Shown: positions 44,678 through 53,331 of the stretch, piece after piece | Position numbering within the stretch: position 1 is the first letter of the stretch | Layout: every line of letters starts with the position of its first letter | From: Streptomyces cyaneochromogenes | GTDB lineage: Bacteria > Actinomycetota > Actinomycetes > Streptomycetales > Streptomycetaceae | Direction of reading: 5' to 3' | NCBI RefSeq assembly: GCF_003963535.1 | Contig: NZ_CP034539.1 | Span: 5,518,001 to 5,582,000, forward strand | DNA: 64,000 nt | The notes under the pieces: generated by a model | What the model was told of the DNA's origin: nothing | The model's database searches: none | Seen by the model: only the letters and a program-made list of their open reading frames with translations | Position numbers and translations under genes: made by a program

Positions 44678-45700
44678 ATGCCCATCGCAACCCCCGAGGT
44701 CTACAACGAGATGCTCGACCGGGCGAAGGCAGGCAAGTTCGCCTACCCGGCCATCAACGTGACCTCCTCCCAGACCCTGCACGCGGCCCTGCGCGGTTTC
44801 GCGGAGGCGGAGAGCGACGGCATCATCCAGATCTCGACGGGTGGCGCCGAGTTCCTGGGCGGTCAGCACAGCAAGGACATGGTCACCGGCGCGGTCGCCC
44901 TGGCCGAGTTCGCGCACATCGTCGCCAAGAAGTACGACATCACCGTCGCCCTGCACACGGACCACTGCCCGAAGGACAAGCTCGACGGGTACGTACGTCC
45001 GCTGCTCGCGATGTCCGAGGAGCGCGTCGCGCGCGGTGAGAACCCGCTGTTCCAGTCGCACATGTGGGACGGTTCGGCCGAGACCCTCGCCGACAACCTC
45101 TCCATCGCGCAGGAGCTGCTGGAGCGCGCCCGCGCCGCGAAGATCATCCTCGAGGTCGAGATCACCCCGACCGGTGGCGAGGAGGACGGCGTCTCGCACG
45201 AGATCAACGACTCGCTGTACACGACCGTCGACGACGCCATCCGTACGGTGGAGGCCCTGGGCCTCGGCGAGAAGGGCCGCTACCTGCTCGCCGCCTCATT
45301 CGGCAACGTCCACGGTGTCTACAAGCCGGGCAACGTCGTGCTCCGCCCCGAGCTGCTGAAGGAGCTGAACGAGGGCGTGGCCGCCAAGTACGGCAAGGCG
45401 TCCCCGTTCGACTTCGTCTTCCACGGCGGCTCCGGCTCCACCGAGCAGGAGATCGCGACCGCGCTGGACAACGGCGTCGTCAAGATGAACATCGACACCG
45501 ACACGCAGTACGCCTTCACGCGTCCGGTGGCGGCCCACATGTTCCAGAACTACGACGGCGTCCTGAAGGTCGACGGCGAGGTCGGCAACAAGAAGACCTA
45601 CGACCCGCGCACCTGGGGCAAGCTCGCCGAGGCGAGCATGGCCGCGCGCGTGACCGAGGCCTGCTCGAACCTGCGCTCCACGGGTACGAAGATCAAGTAA
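44678..45700 (+). CDS. fbaA: Class II fructose-bisphosphate aldolase
   Basis: 340 aa with an AAGGAGCGG ribosome site. Zinc-dependent glycolytic enzyme cleaving fructose 1,6-bisphosphate. 'VALHTDHCPKDKLDGYVRPLL' holds the catalytic Asp and zinc His, 'LEVEITPTGGEEDGVSHE' is typical of the class, 'ASFGNVHGVYKPGNV' holds another zinc His, and 'FVFHGGSGSTEQEI' plus 'VVKMNIDTDTQYAF' form the phosphate site. Length is normal. Confidence 0.97.
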   Translation: MPIATPEVYNEMLDRAKAGKFAYPAINVTSSQTLHAALRGFAEAESDGIIQISTGGAEFLGGQHSKDMVTGAVALAEFAHIVAKKYDITVALHTDHCPKDKLDGYVRPLLAMSEERVARGENPLFQSHMWDGSAETLADNLSIAQELLERARAAKIILEVEITPTGGEEDGVSHEINDSLYTTVDDAIRTVEALGLGEKGRYLLAASFGNVHGVYKPGNVVLRPELLKELNEGVAAKYGKASPFDFVFHGGSGSTEQEIATALDNGVVKMNIDTDTQYAFTRPVAAHMFQNYDGVLKVDGEVGNKKTYDPRTWGKLAEASMAARVTEACSNLRSTGTKIK

Positions 45701-45714
45701 CCCGCGTTCTGAGC

Positions 45715-45746
45715 GACGAGCCCGGTGCCACGGCACCGGGCTCGTC
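45715..45746 (+). terminator. Terminator after fbaA
   Basis: 14-bp perfect stem (45715-45728 and 45733-45746) with a CACG loop, 14 bp after the fbaA stop. Any start of the next gene must lie beyond it. Confidence 0.85.
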
Positions 45747-45771
45747 GTATGCGCGGGTGTATATGTGGGGC

Positions 45772-47235
45772 ATGCCCGATGTCAGGCTGGCCTCGCCGCA
45801 AGGCAAGTGGATCCTGCTCACCACCATCCTCGGCTCCAGCATGGCCATGCTGGACTCGACCGTCGTCAACGTCGCCCTCCCGCGCATCGGCGAGGATCTG
45901 GACGCCGACCTCGCGGCACTCCAGTGGACGGTCAACGCGTACATGCTCACGCTGGCCGGGCTGATCCTGCTGGGCGGCTCGCTGGGGGACCGGTACGGGC
46001 GGCGCCGGATCTTCGTCATCGGGGTCGTGTGGTTCGCGGCCGCCTCGCTGCTGTGCGGGCTCGCACCGAACGCCGGGGTGCTCATCGCGGCCCGGGCTCT
46101 GCAGGGCGTCGGAGGGGCGCTCCTCACGCCGGGGTCGCTCGCGCTCATCCAGGCGTCCTTCCACCCCGACGACAGGGGTCGGGCGGTGGGTCTGTGGTCC
46201 GGGTTCGGGGGGATCGGCGCCGCGGTCGGCCCCTTCCTGGGCGGCTGGCTGGTGGACGGGCCGGGCTGGCGCTGGGTGTTCCTGCTCAACGTCCCGCTGG
46301 CCCTGCTGTGCGCGCCGATCGCCGTACGGCACGTCCCCGAGTCGGGGGGCGGCGGCAAGCACGGCCGCTTCGACGTGCTCGGCGCGGTCCTGGGCGCCCT
46401 GTCCCTCGCCCTGGTGACGTACGCGCTGATCGAGGCCCCGGAGGGCGGGCTGGTCGTGGCGGTGACGGCGGTGACGGGCGTGGCCGCGGGCATCGCCTTC
46501 GTGGTCGTCGAGAAGCGCCGCCCCGACCCGATGATGCCGCTCGACATCTTCGCGTCCCGCCAGTTCACCGCGGTCAACCTCGTCACCCTGTGCGTGTACG
46601 CGGCCCTCGGCGGCTTCTTCTTCCTCGCCGCGCTCCAGCTCCAGGTCGTCTCCGGCTACTCGGCCCTGGGCGCCGGTACGGCCCTCCTCCCGACGACCGC
46701 CCTGATGCTGCTGCTCTCCGCCCGCTCCGGCGCTCTGGCCGACCGGATCGGCCCGCGCATTCCGCTCACCGTCGGCCCCCTGCTGTGCGCGGCCGGCATG
46801 CTGCTGATGCTGCGGGTCGGGCCGGACGCCTCCTACGTCGCCGACGTACTCCCCGCCGTCCTCGTCCTGGGCTTCGGCCTGGTCACCCTGGTCGCGCCCC
46901 TGACCGCCACCGTCCTCGCCTCCGTGGACGTCTCCCGGGCAGGGCTGGCCAGCGGCATCAACAACGCGGCGGCCCGCGCGGCCGGCCTCATCGCCGTGGC
47001 CGCGCTACCGCTGCTGACCGGCATGGGCCAGGAGGCGTACCGCTCACCGGACGCCTTCGACGAGGCCTTCGACCAGGCCATGGCCCTGTGTGCGGGGCTG
47101 TTGGCGGCGGGAGCGGTTGTCGCCTTCGCGACCGTACGCCGCCTGCCCCCGGACTGCACCCGGCCCGAGTGCCGCACGCATGGTGGGGTGATGGCGCCGC
47201 CGTTGGAGGGGGTGCGCAGTGGGCGGCGGTTGTAG
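45772..47235 (+). CDS. MFS transporter, DHA2 (EmrB/QacA) drug exporter family
   Basis: 487 aa (ATG 45772; ATG 45763 is three residues longer). Fourteen-helix proton-driven exporter family: helix 1 with 'SSMAMLDSTVVNVALPRI', motif A 'GSLGDRYGRRRIFVIG', motif C-like 'VGPFLGGWLVDGPGWRWVFLLNVPLAL'. The hydrophobic segments continue to the Arg-rich C-terminus. The substrate is unknown. Choosing a start before 45750 would place coding sequence across the fbaA terminator and is unlikely. Confidence 0.9.
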   Translation: MPDVRLASPQGKWILLTTILGSSMAMLDSTVVNVALPRIGEDLDADLAALQWTVNAYMLTLAGLILLGGSLGDRYGRRRIFVIGVVWFAAASLLCGLAPNAGVLIAARALQGVGGALLTPGSLALIQASFHPDDRGRAVGLWSGFGGIGAAVGPFLGGWLVDGPGWRWVFLLNVPLALLCAPIAVRHVPESGGGGKHGRFDVLGAVLGALSLALVTYALIEAPEGGLVVAVTAVTGVAAGIAFVVVEKRRPDPMMPLDIFASRQFTAVNLVTLCVYAALGGFFFLAALQLQVVSGYSALGAGTALLPTTALMLLLSARSGALADRIGPRIPLTVGPLLCAAGMLLMLRVGPDASYVADVLPAVLVLGFGLVTLVAPLTATVLASVDVSRAGLASGINNAAARAAGLIAVAALPLLTGMGQEAYRSPDAFDEAFDQAMALCAGLLAAGAVVAFATVRRLPPDCTRPECRTHGGVMAPPLEGVRSGRRL

Positions 47236-47278
47236 GGCGAGGACCCTCGGCGGGGGCCTGACGGTTGCGGGCCGGGAG

Positions 47279-47487
47279 GGTTTTCGCCCCCGCCGCCCCT
47301 ACCCTTCCCGTCCTTCTGGGGCTCCGCCCCAGACCCTGCTCCTCAAACGCCGGAGGGGCTGGATTTCGCCGGGCCAGGCAATTTCAGCCCGTCCGGCGTT
47401 TGAGGACGAGGCCCTTCGGGCCGATGCGGGGGTCTGGGGGCGGCAGCCCCCAGGGACGGGACGGGTAGGGGCGGCGGGGGCGAGAGA
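47279..47487. repeat. Inverted pair of Streptomyces intergenic repeat units
   Basis: One unit in the 9325 orientation (starting CGCCCCCGCCGCCCCTACCC) is followed head to head by one in the 40181 orientation (ending GGGACGGGACGGGTAGGGGC). The whole 209 bp could fold into a long hairpin. It fills the gap between the MFS and DUF3151 genes. Confidence 0.82.
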
Positions 47488-47562
47488 ACCCGGCGGGTCG
47501 CGTAGGCGCCTCGTGCCGCACCCGGACCTGCCGAACCCGGCCCATGGGCCAGACTGGACCTC

Positions 47563-47976
47563 ATGGCCATTCACGAAAACCTCCTCGGGGGCCCGCCCCC
47601 GACCCACCTCCCCGACGACCCCGGCCCGCGCGACCTGCTCGCCACCGGCACCGCCCCCGCGGACGTCGCAGCGAAGTACCCCACCTCCTCGCTGGCCTGG
47701 GCCCAGCTGGCCGACGACGCCTTCGAGCGCGGCAGCGTCGTGGAGTCGTACGCCTATGCCCGTACGGGCTACCACCGCGGCCTGGACGCCCTACGCCGCA
47801 ACGGCTGGAAGGGCCACGGCCCCGTCCCCTGGGAGCACGAGCCGAACCGCGGCTTCCTGCGCGCCCTGCACGCCCTCGCCCGCGCCGCCGGAGCGATCGG
47901 CGAGCAGGAGGAGTACGAGCGCTGCACGCAGTTCCTGAAGGACTCCTCGCCGACGGCGGCCCAGACGCTGGGCTAG
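47563..47976 (+). CDS. DUF3151 family protein
   Basis: 137 aa, helical, conserved in actinobacteria and without known function. 'YPTSSLAWAQLADDAFERGSVVESYAYARTGYHRGLDALRRNGWKGHGPVPWEHEPNRGFLRALHALARAA' has the regular helix pairs of a TPR-like fold. It stands alone, 165 bp before kynA. Confidence 0.85.
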   Translation: MAIHENLLGGPPPTHLPDDPGPRDLLATGTAPADVAAKYPTSSLAWAQLADDAFERGSVVESYAYARTGYHRGLDALRRNGWKGHGPVPWEHEPNRGFLRALHALARAAGAIGEQEEYERCTQFLKDSSPTAAQTLG

Positions 47977-48141
47977 ACAGCCCCCAGCGGAAGCGACTGC
48001 CGCCAGGGCCCGCCCGGCCGATGTGACCAGGCGGGCCTTGCGAGGTCCCGGGGCGATCCCTGAGGATGCCGGTGGGGACCGGGGCCCCTTTGCCGATAAC
48101 GGCAGGGCGGACCGCTACCCGGAGTTACACAGGAGACAGCA

Positions 48142-49014
48142 ATGTCCCAGCAGGCTCACCCACGCGTGGAGACGTCAGGGGAGACGTCCGCGGAGACGCA
48201 CGAGCCCGAGACCCCGCATCTCGACTTCGCCGGCACGACGCCCTACGAGGACTACGTCAAGGCGGACGTGCTCACCCACCTCCAGCACACCCTCTCCGAC
48301 GACCCCGGAGAGATGGTCTTCCTGGTCACGACCCAGGTGATGGAGCTGTGGTTCACGGTCATCGTCCACGAGTGGGAGACGGCGGCGCACGCCCTGCGCG
48401 AGGACCGTCCGGGCGTGGCGATCGACGCCCTGAAGCGTTCCGTACGGGAGCTGGAGGCCCTCAACGCCTCCTGGAAGCCGCTCGGCCAGCTCACGCCGGC
48501 CCAGTTCAACGCGTACCGCAGCGCCCTCGGCGAGGGCTCCGGCTTCCAGTCGGCGATGTACCGCCGGATGGAGTTCCTGCTCGCCGAGAAGTCCGCGTCC
48601 ATGCTGGTCCCGCACCGCGGCGCACCGCGCGTCCACGCGGAACTGGAGAAGGCGCTGCACGAGCCGAGCCTGTACGACGAGGTGCTGCGGTTCCTGGCCC
48701 GGCGCGGCTGCGACATCCCCGAGGCCGTCCTCAAGCGCGACGTCTCGCAGCGGTACGTACCGTCCGACGAGGTCGAGGCCGCCTGGACCGCGATCTACGC
48801 GGGCGACCAGAACTCCGAGCTCACCCGCCTCGGCGAGGCGCTGACCGACGTCGCGGAGCTGGTGTGGCGCTGGCGCAACGACCACCTGGTCGCCACCCGG
48901 CGCGCGATGGGCGCCAAGGCCGGCACCGGCGGTTCGGCCGGGGTGGCCTGGCTGGAGAAGCGGGCGCGGAAGAACGTCTTCCCGGAGCTGTGGACGGCGA
49001 GGTCCCATGTCTGA
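48142..49014 (+). CDS. kynA: Tryptophan 2,3-dioxygenase
   Basis: 290 aa with an AGGAGACAGC ribosome site. Haem enzyme that opens the indole ring of tryptophan to N-formylkynurenine. 'TTQVMELWFTVIVHEW', 'ASWKPLGQLTPAQFNAYRSALGEGSGFQSAMYRRMEFLLAEK' and 'WRWRNDHLVATRRAMGAKAGTGGSAGVAWL' are hallmark regions; the last carries the haem-ligand His. It overlaps kynU by 8 bp. Confidence 0.96.
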   Translation: MSQQAHPRVETSGETSAETHEPETPHLDFAGTTPYEDYVKADVLTHLQHTLSDDPGEMVFLVTTQVMELWFTVIVHEWETAAHALREDRPGVAIDALKRSVRELEALNASWKPLGQLTPAQFNAYRSALGEGSGFQSAMYRRMEFLLAEKSASMLVPHRGAPRVHAELEKALHEPSLYDEVLRFLARRGCDIPEAVLKRDVSQRYVPSDEVEAAWTAIYAGDQNSELTRLGEALTDVAELVWRWRNDHLVATRRAMGAKAGTGGSAGVAWLEKRARKNVFPELWTARSHV

Positions 49015-50257
49015 GCTCATGGCGAGGGCGGGCGCGCTGGACGCCGCCGACGAACTGGCCGGGGCCCGCAAGCAGTTCGTACTCGATACTGTGTCCGATC
49101 ATGCGGCTGACGCCGCGGGTGTCTACCTCGACGGCAACTCGCTCGGCGCCCTGCCCGCGAACGTCCCGGCCCACGTCGAGGACGTCGTACGGCGGCAGTG
49201 GGGCGAGCTGCGGATCCGGTCCTGGGACGAGAGCGGCTGGTGGACCGCGCCCGAGCGGATCGGCGACCGGATCGCCCCGCTGGTCGGGGCGGCGCCGGGG
49301 CAGATCGTCGTGGGCGACTCGACAAGTGTCAATGTCTTCAAGGCAGTTGTGGCCGCCGTACGGATGGCTGAGTCCGCCGGTACCGGCCGCGACGAGATCC
49401 TCGTCGACGCGACGACCTTCCCCACCGACGGATACATCGCCGAGTCGGCGGCCCGGATGACCGGCCGTACACTGCGGCCGGTGACGCCGGCCGAAGTGCC
49501 GGGGGCGCTGAGCGACCGTACGGCCGCCGTCCTGCTGAACCACGTCGACTACCGCACGGGACGGCTGCACGATCTGCCGTCCCTGACCGCCGCCGTGCAC
49601 GCGGCGGGCGCGCTCGCCGTCTGGGACCTGTGCCACAGCGCGGGCGCGCTGCCGGTCGGGCTCGACGAGCACGGGGTCGACCTGGCCGTCGGCTGCACCT
49701 ACAAGTACCTGAACGGCGGCCCGGGTTCACCGGCGTACCTCTACGTACGCCGCGATCTCCAGGACCGCTTCGACTCCCCGCTGCCCGGCTGGAACTCGCA
49801 CACCGAGCCCTTCGGGATGCGCCCCGCCTACGAACCCGCCTCCGGCGCCCCGCGCGGCCGCGTCGGCACGCCCGACATCCTCTCCATGCTCGCCCTGGAG
49901 GCGGCCCTGGAGGTCTGGGACGGTGTGTCGATCGACGCGGTGCGGGCGAAGTCCCTCGCGCTGACGGACTTCTTCCTGGAGTGCGTCGGGGCGTATGTGG
50001 GGGAGGGGCGCGTGGAGTCGTTGACGCCGGTGGCCCATGCGGAGCGCGGCAGCCAGGTGGCGTTGCGGTGCGAGGGGGCCGGGGAGGTCATGAAGCGGCT
50101 CATCGAGCGAGGGGTCGTGGGCGACTTCCGGCATCCGGATGTGCTGCGGTTCGGTTTCACGCCGTTGTACGTGGGGTTCGCGGATGCGGAGCGGGCGGCG
50201 CGGGTGCTGGGGGAGGTGCTGACCGGGGAGGTGCTGTCGGGGGAGGCTCCGTGCTGA
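49007..50257 (+). CDS. kynU: Kynureninase
   Basis: 416 aa. PLP enzyme that cleaves kynurenine to anthranilate and alanine. 'VYLDGNSLGALP', 'VGDSTSVNVFKAVVAAVRMA', 'LLNHVDYRTGRLHD', 'VWDLCHSAGALPV' and the PLP Lys in 'DLAVGCTYKYLNGGPGSPAYLYV' are intact. Starts inside the kynA end, so the two are translationally coupled. Together with the hydrolase at 51105 it completes tryptophan to anthranilate. Confidence 0.95.
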   Translation: MSELMARAGALDAADELAGARKQFVLDTVSDHAADAAGVYLDGNSLGALPANVPAHVEDVVRRQWGELRIRSWDESGWWTAPERIGDRIAPLVGAAPGQIVVGDSTSVNVFKAVVAAVRMAESAGTGRDEILVDATTFPTDGYIAESAARMTGRTLRPVTPAEVPGALSDRTAAVLLNHVDYRTGRLHDLPSLTAAVHAAGALAVWDLCHSAGALPVGLDEHGVDLAVGCTYKYLNGGPGSPAYLYVRRDLQDRFDSPLPGWNSHTEPFGMRPAYEPASGAPRGRVGTPDILSMLALEAALEVWDGVSIDAVRAKSLALTDFFLECVGAYVGEGRVESLTPVAHAERGSQVALRCEGAGEVMKRLIERGVVGDFRHPDVLRFGFTPLYVGFADAERAARVLGEVLTGEVLSGEAPC

Positions 50258-50278
50258 CCTCGCCGCCCAGGTCGCTTT

Positions 50279-50881
50279 CTAGGTGACGTAGACCCCCGCC
50301 ACGGCAGCCGCGTGCGCGGCCCGCGCGGCGCGCTCCGCGGCGGGGGCGTCCGGGATCACCCCGGTCGTCAGCAACTGGTAGTAGAGGGGTGCCGACACCG
50401 CCCGTACGACCGCCTCCGCATCCGTGCCGACGGGCAACTCGCCTCTGGCGACACCCTGTTCCACGCACGGCGCCCACTCCGCCACCCGCACCTCGTAGAA
50501 CCGCCGAAGCGCGCCCGCCGTACGTTCGTCGCACGTCGCCGCGGCGATGACGGCACGGAACAGCGCGCCCTGCCGGGGATCCGCCAGAGTCCGCCGCACG
50601 AGCGCCGCGTTGGCCCGCAGATCCCCCAGCACGGACCCGGACTCCTCGCGCGGCGACGACTGCTCGGCCATGTCGGCGAGCAGGTCGGCCACCAGTCCCG
50701 TCACCGAGCCCCACCGCCGGTAGACGGTCGTCTTGCCGACCTCCGCGCGGCGGGCGACGTCCGCGAGGTCGAGGCCGTCGAACCCCTGCTCCGCCAGCAC
50801 GTCCCCGGCCGCCCGCAGCACGGCCGCACGGACACGCGCGGTGCGCCCTCCGGGACGTACGGTGCCGGGTTCGGCGGGCAT
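50279..50881 (-). CDS. TetR family transcriptional regulator
   Basis: 200 aa. N-terminal HTH 'VRAAVLRAAGDVLAEQGFDGLDLADVARRAEVGKTTVYRRWGSVTGLV' and a helical ligand domain with Cys-containing 'VIAAATCDERTAGALRRFYEVRVAEWAP'. It is divergent from the alpha/beta hydrolase at 51105 and converges on kynU, so those are its first candidate targets. Confidence 0.92.
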   Translation of the reverse strand: MPAEPGTVRPGGRTARVRAAVLRAAGDVLAEQGFDGLDLADVARRAEVGKTTVYRRWGSVTGLVADLLADMAEQSSPREESGSVLGDLRANAALVRRTLADPRQGALFRAVIAAATCDERTAGALRRFYEVRVAEWAPCVEQGVARGELPVGTDAEAVVRAVSAPLYYQLLTTGVIPDAPAAERAARAAHAAAVAGVYVT

Positions 50882-51104
50882 ATCGGCCTCCTTGTGCGCA
50901 TACGATCTGCGGTGCGATCGCCGGTGCGATCCGCGCTTCCAGCGTAACGAAACAGCAGAACCGTTTAACCCTCACCGAGCGTGACATCCGCGTGTCGACG
51001 CATGTCACCCGCCTGGTACCGTCCCCGCCAACGGCCGAATCCCCACTCTGGTCCGCCGATCCCCGCCACCGTCCAAATCCCCTACGTCGCTGAGAGGTTG
51101 GAGC
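50882..51104. promoter_or_regulatory. Divergent promoter region, TetR gene and hydrolase gene
   Basis: 223 bp holding both starts. 'CGTAACGAAACAGCAGAACCGTTTAA' is an AT-richer patch at about 50943-50968 that includes an imperfect AACGA/CCGTT repeat, a possible TetR site. The hydrolase has a GAGAGGTTGGAG ribosome site. Confidence 0.4.
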
Positions 51105-52013
51105 ATGCCGGACAACGTCGCAGCAGCCCGGGCCGCCGCAGAAGAGGAGTCGGCCTTCTCGCACCCGCCCGTCGACCCCGACGCCATCGCCACGTACGGC
51201 GACCATCCCGACCAGGTGATCGACTTCTACGCGCCACGCGGCGAGGCCGGTCCGGGCGGCCCGGCACCACTGGTCGTCCTGCTGCACGGAGGGGCGTGGC
51301 GGGCGCCGTACGACCGACGGCATGTCACGCCGTTCGCGGACTTCCTGGCGCGGCGGGGGTTTGCCGTGGCCAATGTGGAGTATCGGCGGGGTGCGGAGGC
51401 CGCGGACGGGGTGGAGGCTGGTGGGCACGGTACGGAGCAGGTGGGTGCGGTCGCCGGTCGCTGGCCGGAGACCTTCGACGACGTCGCCGCCGCGCTGGAC
51501 GCGCTGCCCGCGCTGGTACGGGAGGTGCTCCCGCAGGCCGATCCGCGCCGGACCGTGCTCACCGGCCACTCGGCCGGCGGCCACCTGGCGCTGTGGGCCG
51601 CGGCCCGCCATGTCCTCCCCGCGGACGCGCCCTGGCGCGTCGATCGTCCCGCGCCCCTGCGGGGTGTGGTCGCCCTGGCGCCGATCGCCGACTTCACGGT
51701 CGCCGACAAACTGGACGTGTGCGGGGGTGCCGCGCGGCAACTCCTGGGCGGGGCCGAGGAGTTCGCCGAGCGCCGGCCCTACGCCGACCCGGCCCTCCTG
51801 CTCCCGACCGGCATCGCGACGACCCTCGTCCAGGGCCGCACGGACGATGTCGTTCCGCACGCCGTCGCCGAGTCGTACGCGGACGCGGCGGCGAAGGCGG
51901 GGGAGGTCGTCGGACTGACGCTGCTGGAGGACGTCGGGCACTTTCCGCTGATCGATCCGGCGGCGGACGCGTGTGCGGTGGTGGTGGAGGAGATCGCGCA
52001 GTTGGCGTGGTGA
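51105..52013 (+). CDS. Alpha/beta hydrolase, probable kynurenine formamidase
   Basis: 302 aa. 'LVVLLHGGAWRAPYDRRHV' carries the HGGxW oxyanion motif of arylformamidases, with the nucleophile Ser in 'TGHSAGGHLALWAA' and the His in 'LEDVGHFPLID'. Position beside kynA-kynU strongly suggests KynB-type hydrolysis of N-formylkynurenine, the missing middle step. S. coelicolor, from memory, has the same hydrolase next to kynA/kynU. Another esterase activity is possible. Confidence 0.8.
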   Translation: MPDNVAAARAAAEEESAFSHPPVDPDAIATYGDHPDQVIDFYAPRGEAGPGGPAPLVVLLHGGAWRAPYDRRHVTPFADFLARRGFAVANVEYRRGAEAADGVEAGGHGTEQVGAVAGRWPETFDDVAAALDALPALVREVLPQADPRRTVLTGHSAGGHLALWAAARHVLPADAPWRVDRPAPLRGVVALAPIADFTVADKLDVCGGAARQLLGGAEEFAERRPYADPALLLPTGIATTLVQGRTDDVVPHAVAESYADAAAKAGEVVGLTLLEDVGHFPLIDPAADACAVVVEEIAQLAW

Positions 52014-52071
52014 GCCGCCCCTGCGTGCCCTCCCCTACCTGTCCTGGCCCTACCTACCCCTGTCCCTCTGA

Positions 52072-52090
52072 TACCCGTAATACCTGAGAG
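52072..52090 (+). promoter_or_regulatory. Candidate operator, copy 1 (TACCCGTA/GTACCTGAGAG)
   Basis: TACCCGTAATACCTGAGAG, 108 bp before the DUF1023 gene start. The same 19-mer with one change stands 66 bp before the second kinase gene (56813). Confidence 0.65.
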
Positions 52091-52197
52091 CTACGTCGCA
52101 GGTGAGCTCCCTGGCGTGACGCGGACGACGAGTCCGGATCCGTAATTTCCCCACCAGACAAGCCCGATGGCCGGGCGGACTGGAAGGGACGACGACC

Positions 52198-53331
52198 ATG
52201 GGGCGTACGACGGGGGCGGCCGAGGCGAGCGTGTCGGCCGAAGCGAGCGCGCCGGCCGAGGCGCGGGACCGGCGGGTGGCACAGGACCCGCGGGCGGCGC
52301 ACGGGCCGGGCGAACAACCGAGGAAGATCCGCGCACGTAAGTCCCCGCGCACCCACGGCTGGCGCCGAGCCCTCCTCGCCGCACTCGTCACCGGCGCCGT
52401 GGTCCTCCCGCTGTCCGGCGCCGCGCGCCCCGAGATACCCGCCCCGGCCCCGGCCGCCGTCGCCGCTCCGGTGACGGCGGCGACGCTGGACCAGGCGTAC
52501 GCGGCCAACCGTGCCAACGCCGCCGAGGCGTCCCGCATGGCCGAGGCCCACGGCAACCGTGAACGGGCCGCAGCGGACCGTGCGATGGCCGACCCGTCCC
52601 GCCACTTCCTCAGCTTCGACGGCCGCGGCCCCGGCCTCGCGACGGAGGTCTTCGGCGACCTGGCCCACGCCGACCGCGTCGCGGTCCTGGTCCCGGGCTC
52701 CGACACGTCCATCGACACCTACGACCGCTTCCGCGACGGCGCCCGCGCCCTGCACGAACGGCTCACCCGGGAAGCCCCACAGGGCACCCGCACCGCGGTC
52801 GTGGCCTGGCTCGGCTACGAAACCCCGGCCACGGTCAGCACCACGGTGGCGACGGCGGGCCGAGCGGAGGAAGCGGCCCCGCAACTGCGGGAATTCATAA
52901 GGCAGTTGGGTGCGCTCACGGACAACGAGACGACCGGCGCGGGCCACCGCAAGCCCCACATATCCCTCCTCTGCCACTCCTACGGCTCGGTGGTCTGCGG
53001 CCGCGCGGCCTCCCACCTGGACGTGGACGACATCGCGCTGGTCGGCAGCCCCGGCACCGGCGCGGACACCGCCGCGGGCCTGCGCACACCGGCGCGCGTC
53101 TGGGCGGCGCGCGGCGGTGACGACTGGGTCGCGGAGGTCCCGCACATCGAGCTCGACCTGCTCGGCACCACCGTCGGCTTCGGTACCGACCCGGTGTCCC
53201 CGTCGTTCGGCGCCCGGGTCTTCGCTGCGGGCGACGGCGGCCACAGCGACTACTTCAGGCCGGGCTCGACGTCCCTGGCCAACCTGACCCGCATCGTCCT
53301 GGGCGAGACCTCGGAGGTGACTCATGGCTGA
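52198..53331 (+). CDS. DUF1023 alpha/beta hydrolase, membrane-anchored or exported
   Basis: 377 aa. The N-terminal ~60 residues are a disordered charged arm, followed by a membrane segment at about 62-78 ('ALLAALVTGAVVLPLSGA'). The C-terminal domain is DUF1023 alpha/beta hydrolase with nucleophile Ser in 'LLCHSYGSVVCGRAA' and typical 'VAVLVPGSDTSIDTYDRFRDGARAL'. The acyltransferase gene overlaps its stop by 8 bp, and the kinase and response regulator follow directly, so all four are probably one operon. The substrate is unknown. Confidence 0.85.
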   Translation: MGRTTGAAEASVSAEASAPAEARDRRVAQDPRAAHGPGEQPRKIRARKSPRTHGWRRALLAALVTGAVVLPLSGAARPEIPAPAPAAVAAPVTAATLDQAYAANRANAAEASRMAEAHGNRERAAADRAMADPSRHFLSFDGRGPGLATEVFGDLAHADRVAVLVPGSDTSIDTYDRFRDGARALHERLTREAPQGTRTAVVAWLGYETPATVSTTVATAGRAEEAAPQLREFIRQLGALTDNETTGAGHRKPHISLLCHSYGSVVCGRAASHLDVDDIALVGSPGTGADTAAGLRTPARVWAARGGDDWVAEVPHIELDLLGTTVGFGTDPVSPSFGARVFAAGDGGHSDYFRPGSTSLANLTRIVLGETSEVTHG